Translations under genes and position numbers: made by a program
Assembly: GCA_016716275.1 (NCBI GenBank)
Contig: JADJWR010000003.1
Coordinates: 558,001-622,000 of the forward strand
Source of the DNA: Burkholderiales bacterium
GTDB lineage: Bacteria > Pseudomonadota > Gammaproteobacteria > Burkholderiales > Burkholderiaceae_F
DNA: 64,000 bases
Reading direction: 5' to 3'
The notes under the pieces: model-generated
The model's database searches: none
What the model saw: the letters and a program-made list of their open reading frames with translations, nothing else
What the model was told of the DNA's origin: nothing
Shown: piece after piece, positions 34,022 through 41,734 of the stretch
How positions within the stretch are numbered: the stretch's first letter is position 1
How the letters are laid out: the number at the start of each line of letters is the position of its first letter

Positions 34022-34540
34022 TCACGTCGCCGGGCAGGCCTGCGTGCTGCCCGGCACCTTGCCGACCAGCAGCAGGAAGTTCTCGAACGGTCCCATGTTG
34101 CCCATCGCCTCCATCTTCGGGCCGCTGAACTCGAGCCGGCCGAACATCATCGCCCGCATCGGCCCGTACTCGCCGCGGCCCATCTCGAGCCAGCGGGCGG
34201 TGGTGGCGCTCATCACGTAATCGGCGCCGCCGTCGAGCTGGACGGTCTCGACCTTGCCGCCGTAGACGCACTGCGCCTTGCCGTCCTTCAGTGCGATCCG
34301 CATCTCGGCGGTCGGGCTGGCGCCGCAGTCGGTGCGGAAGACCTGCATCACCTTGTAGCCACGACCCTTGTCGTTCTTCACCCAGCCGGACTCGACCAGC
34401 TTGTCGGTGAGCACGGCGTCGCGGTTCCAGGCTTCACAGGCCGCCTGCGCCCACTCGGGCGACATCAGCACCGGCTGCGCGGCCGCCGCTCCGCCGACGG
34501 CGGCGAGGGCCAACAGGACGGAAGTAACGCGGATCTTCAT
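34022..34540 (-). CDS. Exported SCP2-like lipid-binding protein
   Basis: 172 residues with a clean signal peptide (VTSVLLALAAVGGAAAA). The C-terminal two thirds resemble the SCP2 sterol/lipid-carrier fold: IALKDGKAQCVYGG, VMSATTARWLEMGRGEYGPM, FGRLEFSGPKMEAMGNMGPF. Such proteins bind hydrophobic ligands; an exported version would act in the periplasm. Three or four cysteines may form disulfides. ATG 34540 has GAGAGG upstream. No operon partner on the same strand nearby. Confidence 0.65.
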   Translation of the reverse strand: MKIRVTSVLLALAAVGGAAAAQPVLMSPEWAQAACEAWNRDAVLTDKLVESGWVKNDKGRGYKVMQVFRTDCGASPTAEMRIALKDGKAQCVYGGKVETVQLDGGADYVMSATTARWLEMGRGEYGPMRAMMFGRLEFSGPKMEAMGNMGPFENFLLLVGKVPGSTQACPAT

Positions 34541-34722
34541 GGGCGAACCTCTCGGGAAGTCGAAACGAGGCGGCAGCCGGGCGCGCCGCGCATACCGTGC
34601 CCGGCAGTGTATCCGCGCGGCGGCCGCAACGGGCTGCCGCCGCGGTCATCAGCTTGAGGAGGCTTCCTCAGACCCGGCAGCGCCGCCGCGCGGGGCCGGC
34701 GACGGTGCCGCCGGCCGACCGA

Positions 34723-35229
34723 TCAGAGCTCGATGTCGTCGCGGATGGCGGCGATGCCCGCCTTGGCGCACAGTTCGTCCGCCTCGCCGGTCGGCGCGCC
34801 GGACACGCCGATGCCGCCGACGATCGAACCGCCGGCCTCGATCAGCACGCCGCCGCCGACGGCGACGACGTCGGGCCGCTGACGGATGCCCGACATCATC
34901 TTGCCGGGCTGCGTCTCGGCGGCGATCTCGAGCGTGCTGGTGCGGAAGGTCACCGCGGTGAAGCCTTTGCCGATCGCCGTGCCGGGCGTGTGCGGGCCGG
35001 CGAAACGGTCGCGCATCATCGCCTGCGGCACGCCGCTGCGGTCGACCACCGCCACCGCGACCTGGTAGCCGCGCTTGCGGCAGTCCTCGAGCGCCGCGCG
35101 GGTCGCCTTCAACGCCGTCTCCGGCAGCAGGTGCTTCAGCGTGTAGGTGCCGCGGTCCTGCGCCTGGACGGCGGCGGCGGCGAGCGCCGCAACGAAGACA
35201 AGGCCTGCCTGGGTGATGCGCTTGCTCAT
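34723..35229 (-). CDS. Exported GlcG/HbpS family protein
   Basis: 168 residues with signal peptide (AGLVFVAALAAAAVQA). The family core is clear: ALEDCRKRGYQVAVAVVDRSG, MRDRFAGPHTPGTAIGKGFTAVTF and a Gly-rich end VAVGGGVLIEAGGSIVGGIGVSGAP. HbpS in Streptomyces binds haem and senses redox stress; GlcG function is unknown. The ATG at 35229 has GGAGACAAAG upstream. The next 295 bp up to 35525 hold no other gene I can support. Confidence 0.82.
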   Translation of the reverse strand: MSKRITQAGLVFVAALAAAAVQAQDRGTYTLKHLLPETALKATRAALEDCRKRGYQVAVAVVDRSGVPQAMMRDRFAGPHTPGTAIGKGFTAVTFRTSTLEIAAETQPGKMMSGIRQRPDVVAVGGGVLIEAGGSIVGGIGVSGAPTGEADELCAKAGIAAIRDDIEL

Positions 35230-35524
35230 CTTTGTCTCCTTCGCGTGCGGATCGATCGATCCGTTGGCGCCAAGTCTAGGCGGGCCGACGCCGCGGCGTT
35301 TGATCGTGTCGGCCTCGCGGCGTCCTGGCGGCGGGGATCGCGGAAGGCGGCGGGTCGGCTCGGATCGACATCCGCTGCTCGAAGTGAGCGCACGCGCGCG
35401 GCCGCTCGGCTGGCACGTTTCGCCGGCCATCCGTTCTCATTACCAAACGGGTCGCGGGTGCGGGATGCCGGCGCTAATGTCAAAGCGCGCTTCGATGGAG
35501 AGCGTTCCGCAACAGTGAGGCCGT

Positions 35525-35704
35525 ATGAAGACGATCCTCGATCCTTCGTTTCGCTACACCTCGAGCATCAACACCGACCTGAAGAAGACCTTCGCGCGGA
35601 TCCGGCGCAGCCAGCAGAAGCCGCCCGCGCGGGCAACGGCGCAAAGCGCAGTGCCGGTCAACGTCTCGCCGATCGTCAGGAAGGTGGCCGCGGCGCGCAC
35701 CTGA
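35525..35704 (+). CDS. Small basic protein, 59 residues
   Basis: The ATG at 35525 follows TGAGG and opens 59 codons with good GC3 bias. The N-terminal half MKTILDPSFRYTSSINTD and LKKTFARIRRSQQK is structured-looking and basic; the rest is Ala/Pro/Val-rich. From memory, short betaproteobacterial proteins with an MKxxLDPxFRYT start and a KTFARIRR segment exist, with no known role. It is too short for most gene callers, so it is easily missed. The net positive charge would allow nucleic-acid or membrane contact, which is inference. Confidence 0.6.
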   Translation: MKTILDPSFRYTSSINTDLKKTFARIRRSQQKPPARATAQSAVPVNVSPIVRKVAAART

Positions 35705-35772
35705 ACGTCCGGCGCAGCGGCGGCGCAAGCGTCAGGCAGGCAGGTTTGGGCGTGGCCGCGGCTTGATGCCGT

Positions 35773-36078
35773 TCATGGTTCAAGCCTGCGCAGCCGCGAA
35801 CGCATTTCGTCGAGCTCGGCCAGCAGGTCGGCAACCAGCGCCGCCAGTTCCGGCACTGCATCGAAGTCGCGCTCGAAGTGCAGCATCTGCCGCGCGCGCG
35901 CGAGGTCGCGGCTGCTGAAGCGCCAGGCGGCGGGCGACTCGCCCGGCACGGGCAGCAGGCCCTCGCGGGCGCGCTCGATCACCCAGTCCGACGACACCGC
36001 ACAGGCACGCGCCAGCTCGTCGAGCGTCAGGCAGGCGTCCTCGAGCAGGGCGCCGATCAGGACGTCTTGTTGCCGCAT
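35773..36078 (-). CDS. cbpM: Chaperone modulator CbpM
   Basis: 101 residues. MerR-like helix-turn-helix start (LTLDELARACAVSSDWVIERAREGLL) and a helical C-terminus ending in EMRSRLRRLEP. CbpM binds the J-domain of CbpA and blocks its stimulation of DnaK. It follows cbpA by 4 bp, the standard order. The ATG at 36078 is preferred to the longer upstream start, which would run into cbpA. Confidence 0.85.
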   Translation of the reverse strand: MRQQDVLIGALLEDACLTLDELARACAVSSDWVIERAREGLLPVPGESPAAWRFSSRDLARARQMLHFERDFDAVPELAALVADLLAELDEMRSRLRRLEP

Positions 36079-36082
36079 GCGT

Positions 36083-37045
36083 TCAGCTCCCGCTCGCCGC
36101 GCGCGGGTCGAAGTCCAGCTCGCGCGCCATCGTTTCGTACAGTTCCTTCGCCCGCGCACTGTCGGCCGGCGGCAGCACGACGCGCACTGTCAGCTCGAGG
36201 TCGCCCGGCGGGTTGCCGGGGATGCCTTTGCCGCGCACCACCAGCTGGCGGCCGCTCTGCGCGCCGGCCGGGATGCGCACCTTGAGCGTGCTGGCGTCGG
36301 GCAGCGGCACCGGGATCACGCTGCCCAGCGCCGCCTCCCAGGGCGCCACCGGCAGGTCGACCAGCAGGTCGCGGCCGCTGACGCGGTAGCGCGGGTGCGC
36401 GCGGAAGTGCACCTCGAGCAGCAGGTCGCCCGGTTGCCCGCCGGAGAAGCCCGGCGCACCCTGGCCGGCCAGGCGGATCAGCTGGCCCTCGCGCACGCCC
36501 TGCGGAATCCTGACATCGAGCGTGCGCGTGTCGAGCGCCACGCGGCCGGCGGCGTCGATGCGCGGCACGCGCAGGCTGATCTGCCTCGTCGCGCCGCGCC
36601 AGGCATCCTCGACGTCGAGCACGATCTTCGCGTGGTGATCCTCGCCGCGCGCCTCGAAGCGGGCCTCGCGGCGGCCGAAGGGGCCTTCGCGCGGCCGGCC
36701 GCCCATGCGGCCGAACAGTTCGGCGAAGAAGTCGCTGAAGTCTGCCGCCTCGGCACCGCCGACGCCGGGGCCGCTGAACTCGAAGTTGGCGTCCCAGTCC
36801 GGCGGCGGCCTGAACTCCTGGCCCGGCTGGTAGCCGCGGCCGAGCGCGTCGTAGGCGGCACGCTTCTCGGGGTCGGACAGCACCGCGTTGGCCTCGTTGA
36901 CCTCCTTCATGCGCGCCTCGGCGCCCGGCTCCTTGCTCAGGTCCGGGTGGTACTTGCGCGCCAGCTTGCGGAACGCCTTCTTGATCTCGTCTGCGGTGGC
37001 GTCGCGAGCCACGCCCAGCGTCTGGTAGTAGTCCTTGAACTGCAA
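36083..37045 (-). CDS. cbpA: DnaJ-type co-chaperone CbpA
   Basis: 320 residues from TTG 37045 with GGAGGAG 5-6 bases upstream; the N-terminus [20 protein letters not shown] is the J-domain start. J-domain 1-70 with HPD in KYHPDLS, Gly/Phe-rich linker 75-130, two beta-barrel substrate domains with [17 protein letters not shown] and [19 protein letters not shown], and a dimerisation end. There is no zinc-finger, as in CbpA (DnaJ type II). It helps DnaK refold proteins. A sigma-32-type promoter lies 55-90 bases upstream. Confidence 0.92.
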   Translation of the reverse strand: MQFKDYYQTLGVARDATADEIKKAFRKLARKYHPDLSKEPGAEARMKEVNEANAVLSDPEKRAAYDALGRGYQPGQEFRPPPDWDANFEFSGPGVGGAEAADFSDFFAELFGRMGGRPREGPFGRREARFEARGEDHHAKIVLDVEDAWRGATRQISLRVPRIDAAGRVALDTRTLDVRIPQGVREGQLIRLAGQGAPGFSGGQPGDLLLEVHFRAHPRYRVSGRDLLVDLPVAPWEAALGSVIPVPLPDASTLKVRIPAGAQSGRQLVVRGKGIPGNPPGDLELTVRVVLPPADSARAKELYETMARELDFDPRAASGS

Positions 37046-37106
37046 TCGACTCCTCCTGCCGCCCGCGCCGCGCAGGCGTGCGACGCCGGCGGCTTGGCGA
37101 CAAAGC

Positions 37107-37136
37107 AAATGTGGCCGCTGCGGCGGCGTATTCAAG
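37107..37136 (-). promoter_or_regulatory. Predicted sigma-32 promoter of cbpA-cbpM
   Basis: On the minus strand, CTTGAA (37136-37131) and CCACATTT (37114-37107) are separated by 16 bp. They match the heat-shock consensus CTTGAAA and CCCCATNT (7/8). A CTTGAAA on the plus strand (37140-37146) lies back to back with it, but I see no good -10 for it towards hsp20. Confidence 0.6.
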
Positions 37137-37237
37137 CCCCTTGAAATGCGCCACCGCCGGCACGAACTACCTCTCCGTAGCTTGAACCCGCACCGGGCCA
37201 ACCACCGGTGCCCCGAAACCTGACGAGGAGGTGACTC

Positions 37238-37678
37238 GTGATCTACCGATCCCTGTTCCCGCGTGACATCTTTGCGGAATTCGATCGCCTGCAGCGCGAT
37301 CTGCAGCAAGCGTTCGACACTTCGCCGAGCATCCGCGGCTTCGGCCGTGGCGGCTATCCGGCGCTGAACGTCGGCGGTACCCCGCAATCGGTGGAGATCT
37401 ATGCGTTCGCGCCGGGTCTCGACCCGGCGAAGATCGATCTGAACATCGACCGCGGCGTGCTGACGATCGAAGGCGAGCGCGCGGCCAGCCTGCCGGCGGC
37501 CGAGGAGAAGGCCGCCGTGCATATCAACGAGCGGTTTGCCGGCCGCTTCCGGCGCGTGGTCAGCCTGCCGGACGACGTCGACCCGAACGCCGTCAGCGCC
37601 GAGTACCGCAACGGCGTGCTGCACCTCGCCATCAAGCGCCGCGAGTCGGCGGCGCCGCGTCGCATCGAAGTCAAGTGA
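37238..37678 (+). CDS. Small heat-shock protein, Hsp20 family (first copy)
   Basis: 146 residues from GTG 37238 with GAGGAGG upstream. N-terminal arm ([21 protein letters not shown]), alpha-crystallin domain from about 45 ([20 protein letters not shown] to [13 protein letters not shown]), and short C-terminal tail RRIEVK. It holds unfolding proteins for DnaK. Divergent from cbpA and 15 bp before a second hsp20. Class A/B pairs of this sort often form mixed oligomers. Confidence 0.9.
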   Translation: MIYRSLFPRDIFAEFDRLQRDLQQAFDTSPSIRGFGRGGYPALNVGGTPQSVEIYAFAPGLDPAKIDLNIDRGVLTIEGERAASLPAAEEKAAVHINERFAGRFRRVVSLPDDVDPNAVSAEYRNGVLHLAIKRRESAAPRRIEVK

Positions 37679-37693
37679 TCCGGAGGTGAAACC

Positions 37694-38062
37694 ATGACGA
37701 ACAACGTGAGCAAACCCGAAGAAAGCCGCCGCGATGCGGTGCTGCCCCCGGTCGACGTGATCGAGGACGCCACCGGCATCACGCTGTACGCCGACCTGCC
37801 CGGGGTCGGCAAGGAGCAGCTGAACCTGCGCGTCGAGGCCGACACCCTGACCATCGAGGGCGAGGTGGCGCTGACCACCCCCGATGGCCTGCAGGCCAGC
37901 CACGCCGAGGTCAGCGTGCCGCGCTACCGGCGCGTGTTCACGCTGAGCAAGGAGCTCGATCCGGAGAAGATCGCCGCCGAGCTCAGCCACGGCGTACTGA
38001 AGCTGCGCATCCCGAAGGCCGAGCACGCGCAGCCGCGCAAGGTGCAGATCCGCGTGAGCTGA
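37694..38062 (+). CDS. Small heat-shock protein, Hsp20 family (second copy)
   Basis: 122 residues with RBS GGAGG. Short N-terminal arm; alpha-crystallin domain begins [20 protein letters not shown] and has [15 protein letters not shown] near its end. The shorter arm distinguishes it from the preceding Hsp20. It is probably co-transcribed with it, and both should be heat-induced with cbpA. Confidence 0.9.
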   Translation: MTNNVSKPEESRRDAVLPPVDVIEDATGITLYADLPGVGKEQLNLRVEADTLTIEGEVALTTPDGLQASHAEVSVPRYRRVFTLSKELDPEKIAAELSHGVLKLRIPKAEHAQPRKVQIRVS

Positions 38063-38187
38063 CCGCCACGCGGCGGCGCCGCGCCTCGCGCGATCGAATC
38101 GCCGGGCGCGGCCGGTACCGTTTCCCGGGCCCGCCCTAGACTCGCGTTGCGCGGCCACCGCGGCCGCAACGCGAGGAGGCTGTGGCC

Positions 38188-39477
38188 ATGAGTTCCGTCG
38201 TCCGCTGGCGCGAGGTTCGCCCCGCGCCAGGTGCCGTGGTAGCGCCCGACGAGCGACTGCCGTGGCCGCAGACCGCCGCGATGGGCGTGCAGCACGTGAT
38301 CGCCATGTTCGGCGCCACCGTGCTGGCGCCGATCCTGATGGGCTTCGACCCGAACGTGGCGATCCTGATGAGCGGCATCGGCACGCTGATCTTCTTCGTG
38401 ATGGTCGGCGGCCGGGTGCCGAGCTACCTGGGCTCGAGCTTCGCCTTCATCGGCGTGGTGATCGCCGCCACCGGCTATGCGGGGCAGGGGCCCAACGCCA
38501 ACCTCGGCGTGGCGCTCGGCGGCATCGTCGCCTGCGGGCTGCTCTACACGCTGATCGGGCTGGCCGTGATGGCCACCGGCACGCGCTGGATCGAGCGCCT
38601 GATGCCGCCGGTGGTCACCGGGGCGGTGGTCGCGGTGATCGGCCTGAACCTCGCCGGCATCCCGATCAAGAACATGGCGCCGACGCCGTTCGACGCCTGG
38701 ATGCAGGGCGTCACCTTCGTCTGCGTCGCCGGCGTGGCGGTGTTCAGCCGCGGCATGACGCAGCGACTGCTGATTCTCGTCGGCCTGATCGCCGCCAGCA
38801 TCGTCTACGCGATCCTGACCAACGGCCTCGGCCTGGGCAAGCCGCTCGACCTGTCGGGCGTGGCCAGCGCCGCCTGGTTCGGTGCGCCAGGCTTCGCCGC
38901 GCCGGTGTTCGACGCCGGTGCGATGCTTCTGATCGCACCGGTGGCGGTGATCCTGGTGGCCGAGAACCTCGGCCACATCAAGGCCGTGAGCGCGATGACC
39001 GGCCGCAACCTCGACCCGCTGATCGGCCGCGCCTTCGTCGGCGACGGCATCGCCACCATGGTCTCGGGCGCCAGCGGCGGCACCGGCGTGACCACCTACG
39101 CCGAGAACATCGGCGTCATGGCGGCGACCAAGATCTACTCGACCGCGACCTTCGTCGTGGCGGCGCTGATCGCCATCGTGCTCGGCTTCAGCCCCAAGTT
39201 CGGCGCGCTGATCCAGGCGATTCCGCTGGCAGTGATGGGCGGCGTGTCGATCGTCGTCTTCGGCCTGATCGCGGTCGCGGGCGCCAAGATCTGGGTCGAC
39301 AACAAGGTCGATTTCTCGGACAACCGCAACCTGGTGGTGGCCGCGATCACGCTGGTGCTGGGCACCGGCGACTACACGCTGAAGTTCGGCGGCTTCACGC
39401 TCGGCGGCATCGGCACCGCGACCTTCGGCGCCATCCTGCTGTGGGCGCTGCTGGGAAGGGCCGGGCCGGCGCGGTAG
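38188..39477 (+). CDS. uraA: Uracil/xanthine permease, NCS2 family
   Basis: 429 residues. ATG 38188 is 8-9 bases from GAGGAGG; an in-frame GTG at 38182 is too close. Fourteen helices of the UraA fold, with family motifs [31 protein letters not shown] and [20 protein letters not shown] (nucleobase-binding Glu) and [19 protein letters not shown]. It imports uracil or a related base with protons. It stands alone: the next gene is convergent. Confidence 0.88.
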   Translation: MSSVVRWREVRPAPGAVVAPDERLPWPQTAAMGVQHVIAMFGATVLAPILMGFDPNVAILMSGIGTLIFFVMVGGRVPSYLGSSFAFIGVVIAATGYAGQGPNANLGVALGGIVACGLLYTLIGLAVMATGTRWIERLMPPVVTGAVVAVIGLNLAGIPIKNMAPTPFDAWMQGVTFVCVAGVAVFSRGMTQRLLILVGLIAASIVYAILTNGLGLGKPLDLSGVASAAWFGAPGFAAPVFDAGAMLLIAPVAVILVAENLGHIKAVSAMTGRNLDPLIGRAFVGDGIATMVSGASGGTGVTTYAENIGVMAATKIYSTATFVVAALIAIVLGFSPKFGALIQAIPLAVMGGVSIVVFGLIAVAGAKIWVDNKVDFSDNRNLVVAAITLVLGTGDYTLKFGGFTLGGIGTATFGAILLWALLGRAGPAR

Positions 39478-39497
39478 GGCGCACGCCGCGCCGCCGG

Positions 39498-40184
39498 TCA
39501 GCGCACGTACATCACCCGCATGCCGAGCAGCTGGCCGCCGGGGCGGTCGAGCACGCGGATGGTGCCCTGGCGTGGAGCGAAACCCTCGGGCAGCGGCACG
39601 GCGCCGCGCAGCACCTGGTGCGCGCCGATCGATGTCGCCGCCGGCTCCAGGCTGACCGTCGTCTCGCCGCCGCGCGGCGACTCGCCGGTGACCACCAGCT
39701 GCATCACCGCGCCTATCGGTTTGCCGCCGCCTTCGCGCACCAGCGCCACTTCGTAGGCAAGGCTGGCGCCGCTGCGGATCAGGCGTGCGGCGCGGATCTC
39801 GACCGCACCGCCGCGCGGATCCGGCGGCAGCGCGCCGGCGACGAAGGCGACGTCCTCGCGCAGGCGCTCGCCGGTGGCGCGGCTGACCGCCAGTTCGTCT
39901 CCCAGCCGCTTGTTCTCCGCCGCCGTCGCGTCGCGCGACTTTGTCGCCTCCGCCAGTTCACCGCGCAGCCGCTGGCGCTCGGCATCCGCCTCGGCAAACG
40001 ACGACTGCAGCTGCGCCGACTCGGCGGCCGACAGCCGCGGCGGCAGGAAGCGCTCCTGAACGTAGACGACCGCCGCGACGCCGGCGGCCACGCCGACCAG
40101 CAGCAGCACCAGCCAGCGCGGCACGCCGCGGCGCCGGCGCGAACCGTAGGAATCGATGACGACGGGCCTGGATCTTCCGAACAT
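39498..40184 (-). CDS. DUF6776-like membrane-anchored coiled-coil protein
   Basis: 228 residues. Starts MFGRSRPVVIDSYGSRRRRG, one TM at about 24-41, coiled coil at about 52-108 (LQSSFAEADAERQRLRGELAEAT...), then a beta-rich C-terminal domain probably in the periplasm. The N-terminal text and architecture match, from memory, the DUF6776 proteins of Betaproteobacteria. No function known. Convergent with uraA. Confidence 0.65.
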   Translation of the reverse strand: MFGRSRPVVIDSYGSRRRRGVPRWLVLLLVGVAAGVAAVVYVQERFLPPRLSAAESAQLQSSFAEADAERQRLRGELAEATKSRDATAAENKRLGDELAVSRATGERLREDVAFVAGALPPDPRGGAVEIRAARLIRSGASLAYEVALVREGGGKPIGAVMQLVVTGESPRGGETTVSLEPAATSIGAHQVLRGAVPLPEGFAPRQGTIRVLDRPGGQLLGMRVMYVR

Positions 40185-40347
40185 TGCGGGCTGAGGAGTC
40201 GAATCGGGACGGCTGCCGACGGCGGCCGCGGTTAACCCGGCCGAAGATATCGCGCTGCGGCACCTTCAGAGCCGGATCATGCCGCATGAATGCGGCCGGA
40301 CGCGCGGATGAGGCGCGCGCGCCACGGACGAGCCGGTCGCACCGCCT

Positions 40348-41007
40348 TCAGACGACGCCGTCCTTCTTCATCGTCTCGACGATCAGGGCGACGAACTGCT
40401 CGATCAGCTGCGGCACCGAATCCCAGCCGGTCGAGGTGGTGGTCGCGGCGGACCAGACGACCACCGCGGTTGCCGCATCGAAGACGCGCGTGTCGGCGTG
40501 GACGTTCTGGGTCGTCGTCACCTGGGGCGACACGGTGGTGGCCCACATCGCGTTGTGGTAGCTGGCGAAACCGCCCCAGCCGGGGCCCCACCCGCCATAT
40601 CGACCCCAACCCGGGCCCCAGGCCGGGCCCATCACCATGCCGGGGGTGACGTTGACTTCGGTGGTGACGTTGCTGATCCGACTGACCAGCGCATGTGCTG
40701 CCCCGGCCTGCGCAACGGCGCGGCGCAACTGCTCCTCGCTGACCGGGCCGTCGGCCGGGATGAACTTGTAGGACTGCACGGCCTCGGCGCCGGCGGCTGT
40801 CAGCGCCGCGACCATCCGGTCCTCGAACATCCGCCGGCTGGTCGTGTCGCGGACCGCCGCGATCACCATCACGCTACGCACCGACCGCTGGCCGGCGAAC
40901 TCCGGATTCACCCACTGCGCATCGAGCCGGGTGGCACGGGTGGCGCAGCCGGCGAGCGCCACTATCGACAGCGTGGCCGTCGCGACGACGAACGAGCGCA
41001 GGAACAT
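40348..41007 (-). CDS. DUF4136-like lipoprotein
   Basis: 219 residues with a lipoprotein signal ending SIVALAGC. A beta/alpha core in which VMVIAAVRDTTSRRMFEDRM and LVSRISNVTTEVNV recall DUF4136-type lipoproteins, and a Gly/Trp/Tyr-rich insert (PAWGPGWGRYGGWGPGWGG) likely exposed at the cell surface or periplasm. The C-terminus ends with an amphipathic helix. The role is unknown. Transcribed leftwards; ssrA lies upstream. Confidence 0.65.
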   Translation of the reverse strand: MFLRSFVVATATLSIVALAGCATRATRLDAQWVNPEFAGQRSVRSVMVIAAVRDTTSRRMFEDRMVAALTAAGAEAVQSYKFIPADGPVSEEQLRRAVAQAGAAHALVSRISNVTTEVNVTPGMVMGPAWGPGWGRYGGWGPGWGGFASYHNAMWATTVSPQVTTTQNVHADTRVFDAATAVVVWSAATTTSTGWDSVPQLIEQFVALIVETMKKDGVV

Positions 41008-41273
41008 CTGGAACTCTCCTTGGTTGACGCTGCCCGCACGTCAGGAGCAGGCCGGTGCCGGATTCTGACGCAGGACGTCGCGACTCGCGCGAGATTGCCG
41101 GGCGGGCCGGAAGGTGTCCGACCCGAGCCCATCAGCGTTTCCCGGTCCGTGAGGAAAGGCGCCGGCTGCGGAACGTGGCCGCGCAATTGGTCGAGGATGG
41201 CGATTTCGAGCGTTCCGGCGACCGAGCGAACGCAGCACCGCGCGTTGCAACGCCGCGCCATGCGGGGATCTCG
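41008..41273. other. Intergenic stretch without a supported gene
   Basis: The 266 bp between the DUF4136-like gene and the ssrA terminator contain no frame with a credible start, RBS and coding bias. I see no tRNA fold and no obvious promoter motif apart from the possible leader of the lipoprotein gene. Confidence 0.4.
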
Positions 41274-41309
41274 GCCAAGAAAGAGGGCCCGGAGATCATC
41301 CGGGCCCTC
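41274..41309 (-). terminator. Rho-independent terminator of ssrA
   Basis: A perfect 10-bp stem (41283-41292 with 41300-41309) around a 7-base loop is followed on the minus strand by TTTCTT. It begins six bases after the tmRNA 3' end. Confidence 0.8.
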
Positions 41310-41314
41310 GTAGA

Positions 41315-41705
41315 TGGTGGAGGCGGCGGGAATCGAACCCGCGTCCACGAATGTTCCTCAGACGGTTCTACATGCGTAGCCGACCTATTTGAGTCTCGCC
41401 GTGCGTTTAGCCAGTCGGCAGGCCGACGCACGGCCAGTCACTGGATCTCGATAACCGACGTCGTGACTCCGCCGGCATCCAGCCTCTGTGTATGTCGCTG
41501 CTGTGGGCTTTGCGGCTCGGCTTGCGCCTTGCTTAGACCCGACCTAGCCCAGGGGCCAGCTAGTGCAGCGTCTCGCCGGTGTTAGGCGGCGAGAGCGAAA
41601 CGCTCGTCGTTGGCGTTTGTAGTGTTCCAGATGGATTTACGAGGTCACTGGTCCTCGGCATGCCCCGCACTGATTCGCTACCCGTGTCGAAACCAGGTCG
41701 CCCCC
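41315..41705 (-). ncRNA. ssrA: tmRNA
   Basis: 391 nt. The 5' GGGGGCG pairs with CGCCTCC before the 3' ACCA, giving a 7-bp acceptor stem, and CCA is encoded. The T-arm GCGGGTTCGATTCCCGC is intact. The tag reading frame (41614-41582) encodes ANDERFALAA and then TAA; this is a tag known from Burkholderiales. Pseudoknot-rich sequence fills the middle. It rescues stalled ribosomes with SmpB. The ssrA 3' end is a common island insertion site. Confidence 0.97.
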
Positions 41706-41714
41706 AGCGGTTGG

Positions 41715-41720
41715 ATTGTA
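41715..41720 (-). promoter_or_regulatory. -10 element of ssrA
   Basis: TACAAT (minus strand) ends 9 bases before the first base of mature tmRNA, as expected for a strong RNA promoter. No clear -35 is seen; that region overlaps the end of the DUF748 gene. Confidence 0.5.
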
Positions 41721-41734
41721 CGACGGTAGATGGG

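Noticed and set aside
37140..37187. CTTGAA elements on the plus strand as a firm hsp20 promoter
   Set aside because: Two -35-like elements are present but neither has a CCCCATNT-like -10 at proper distance.
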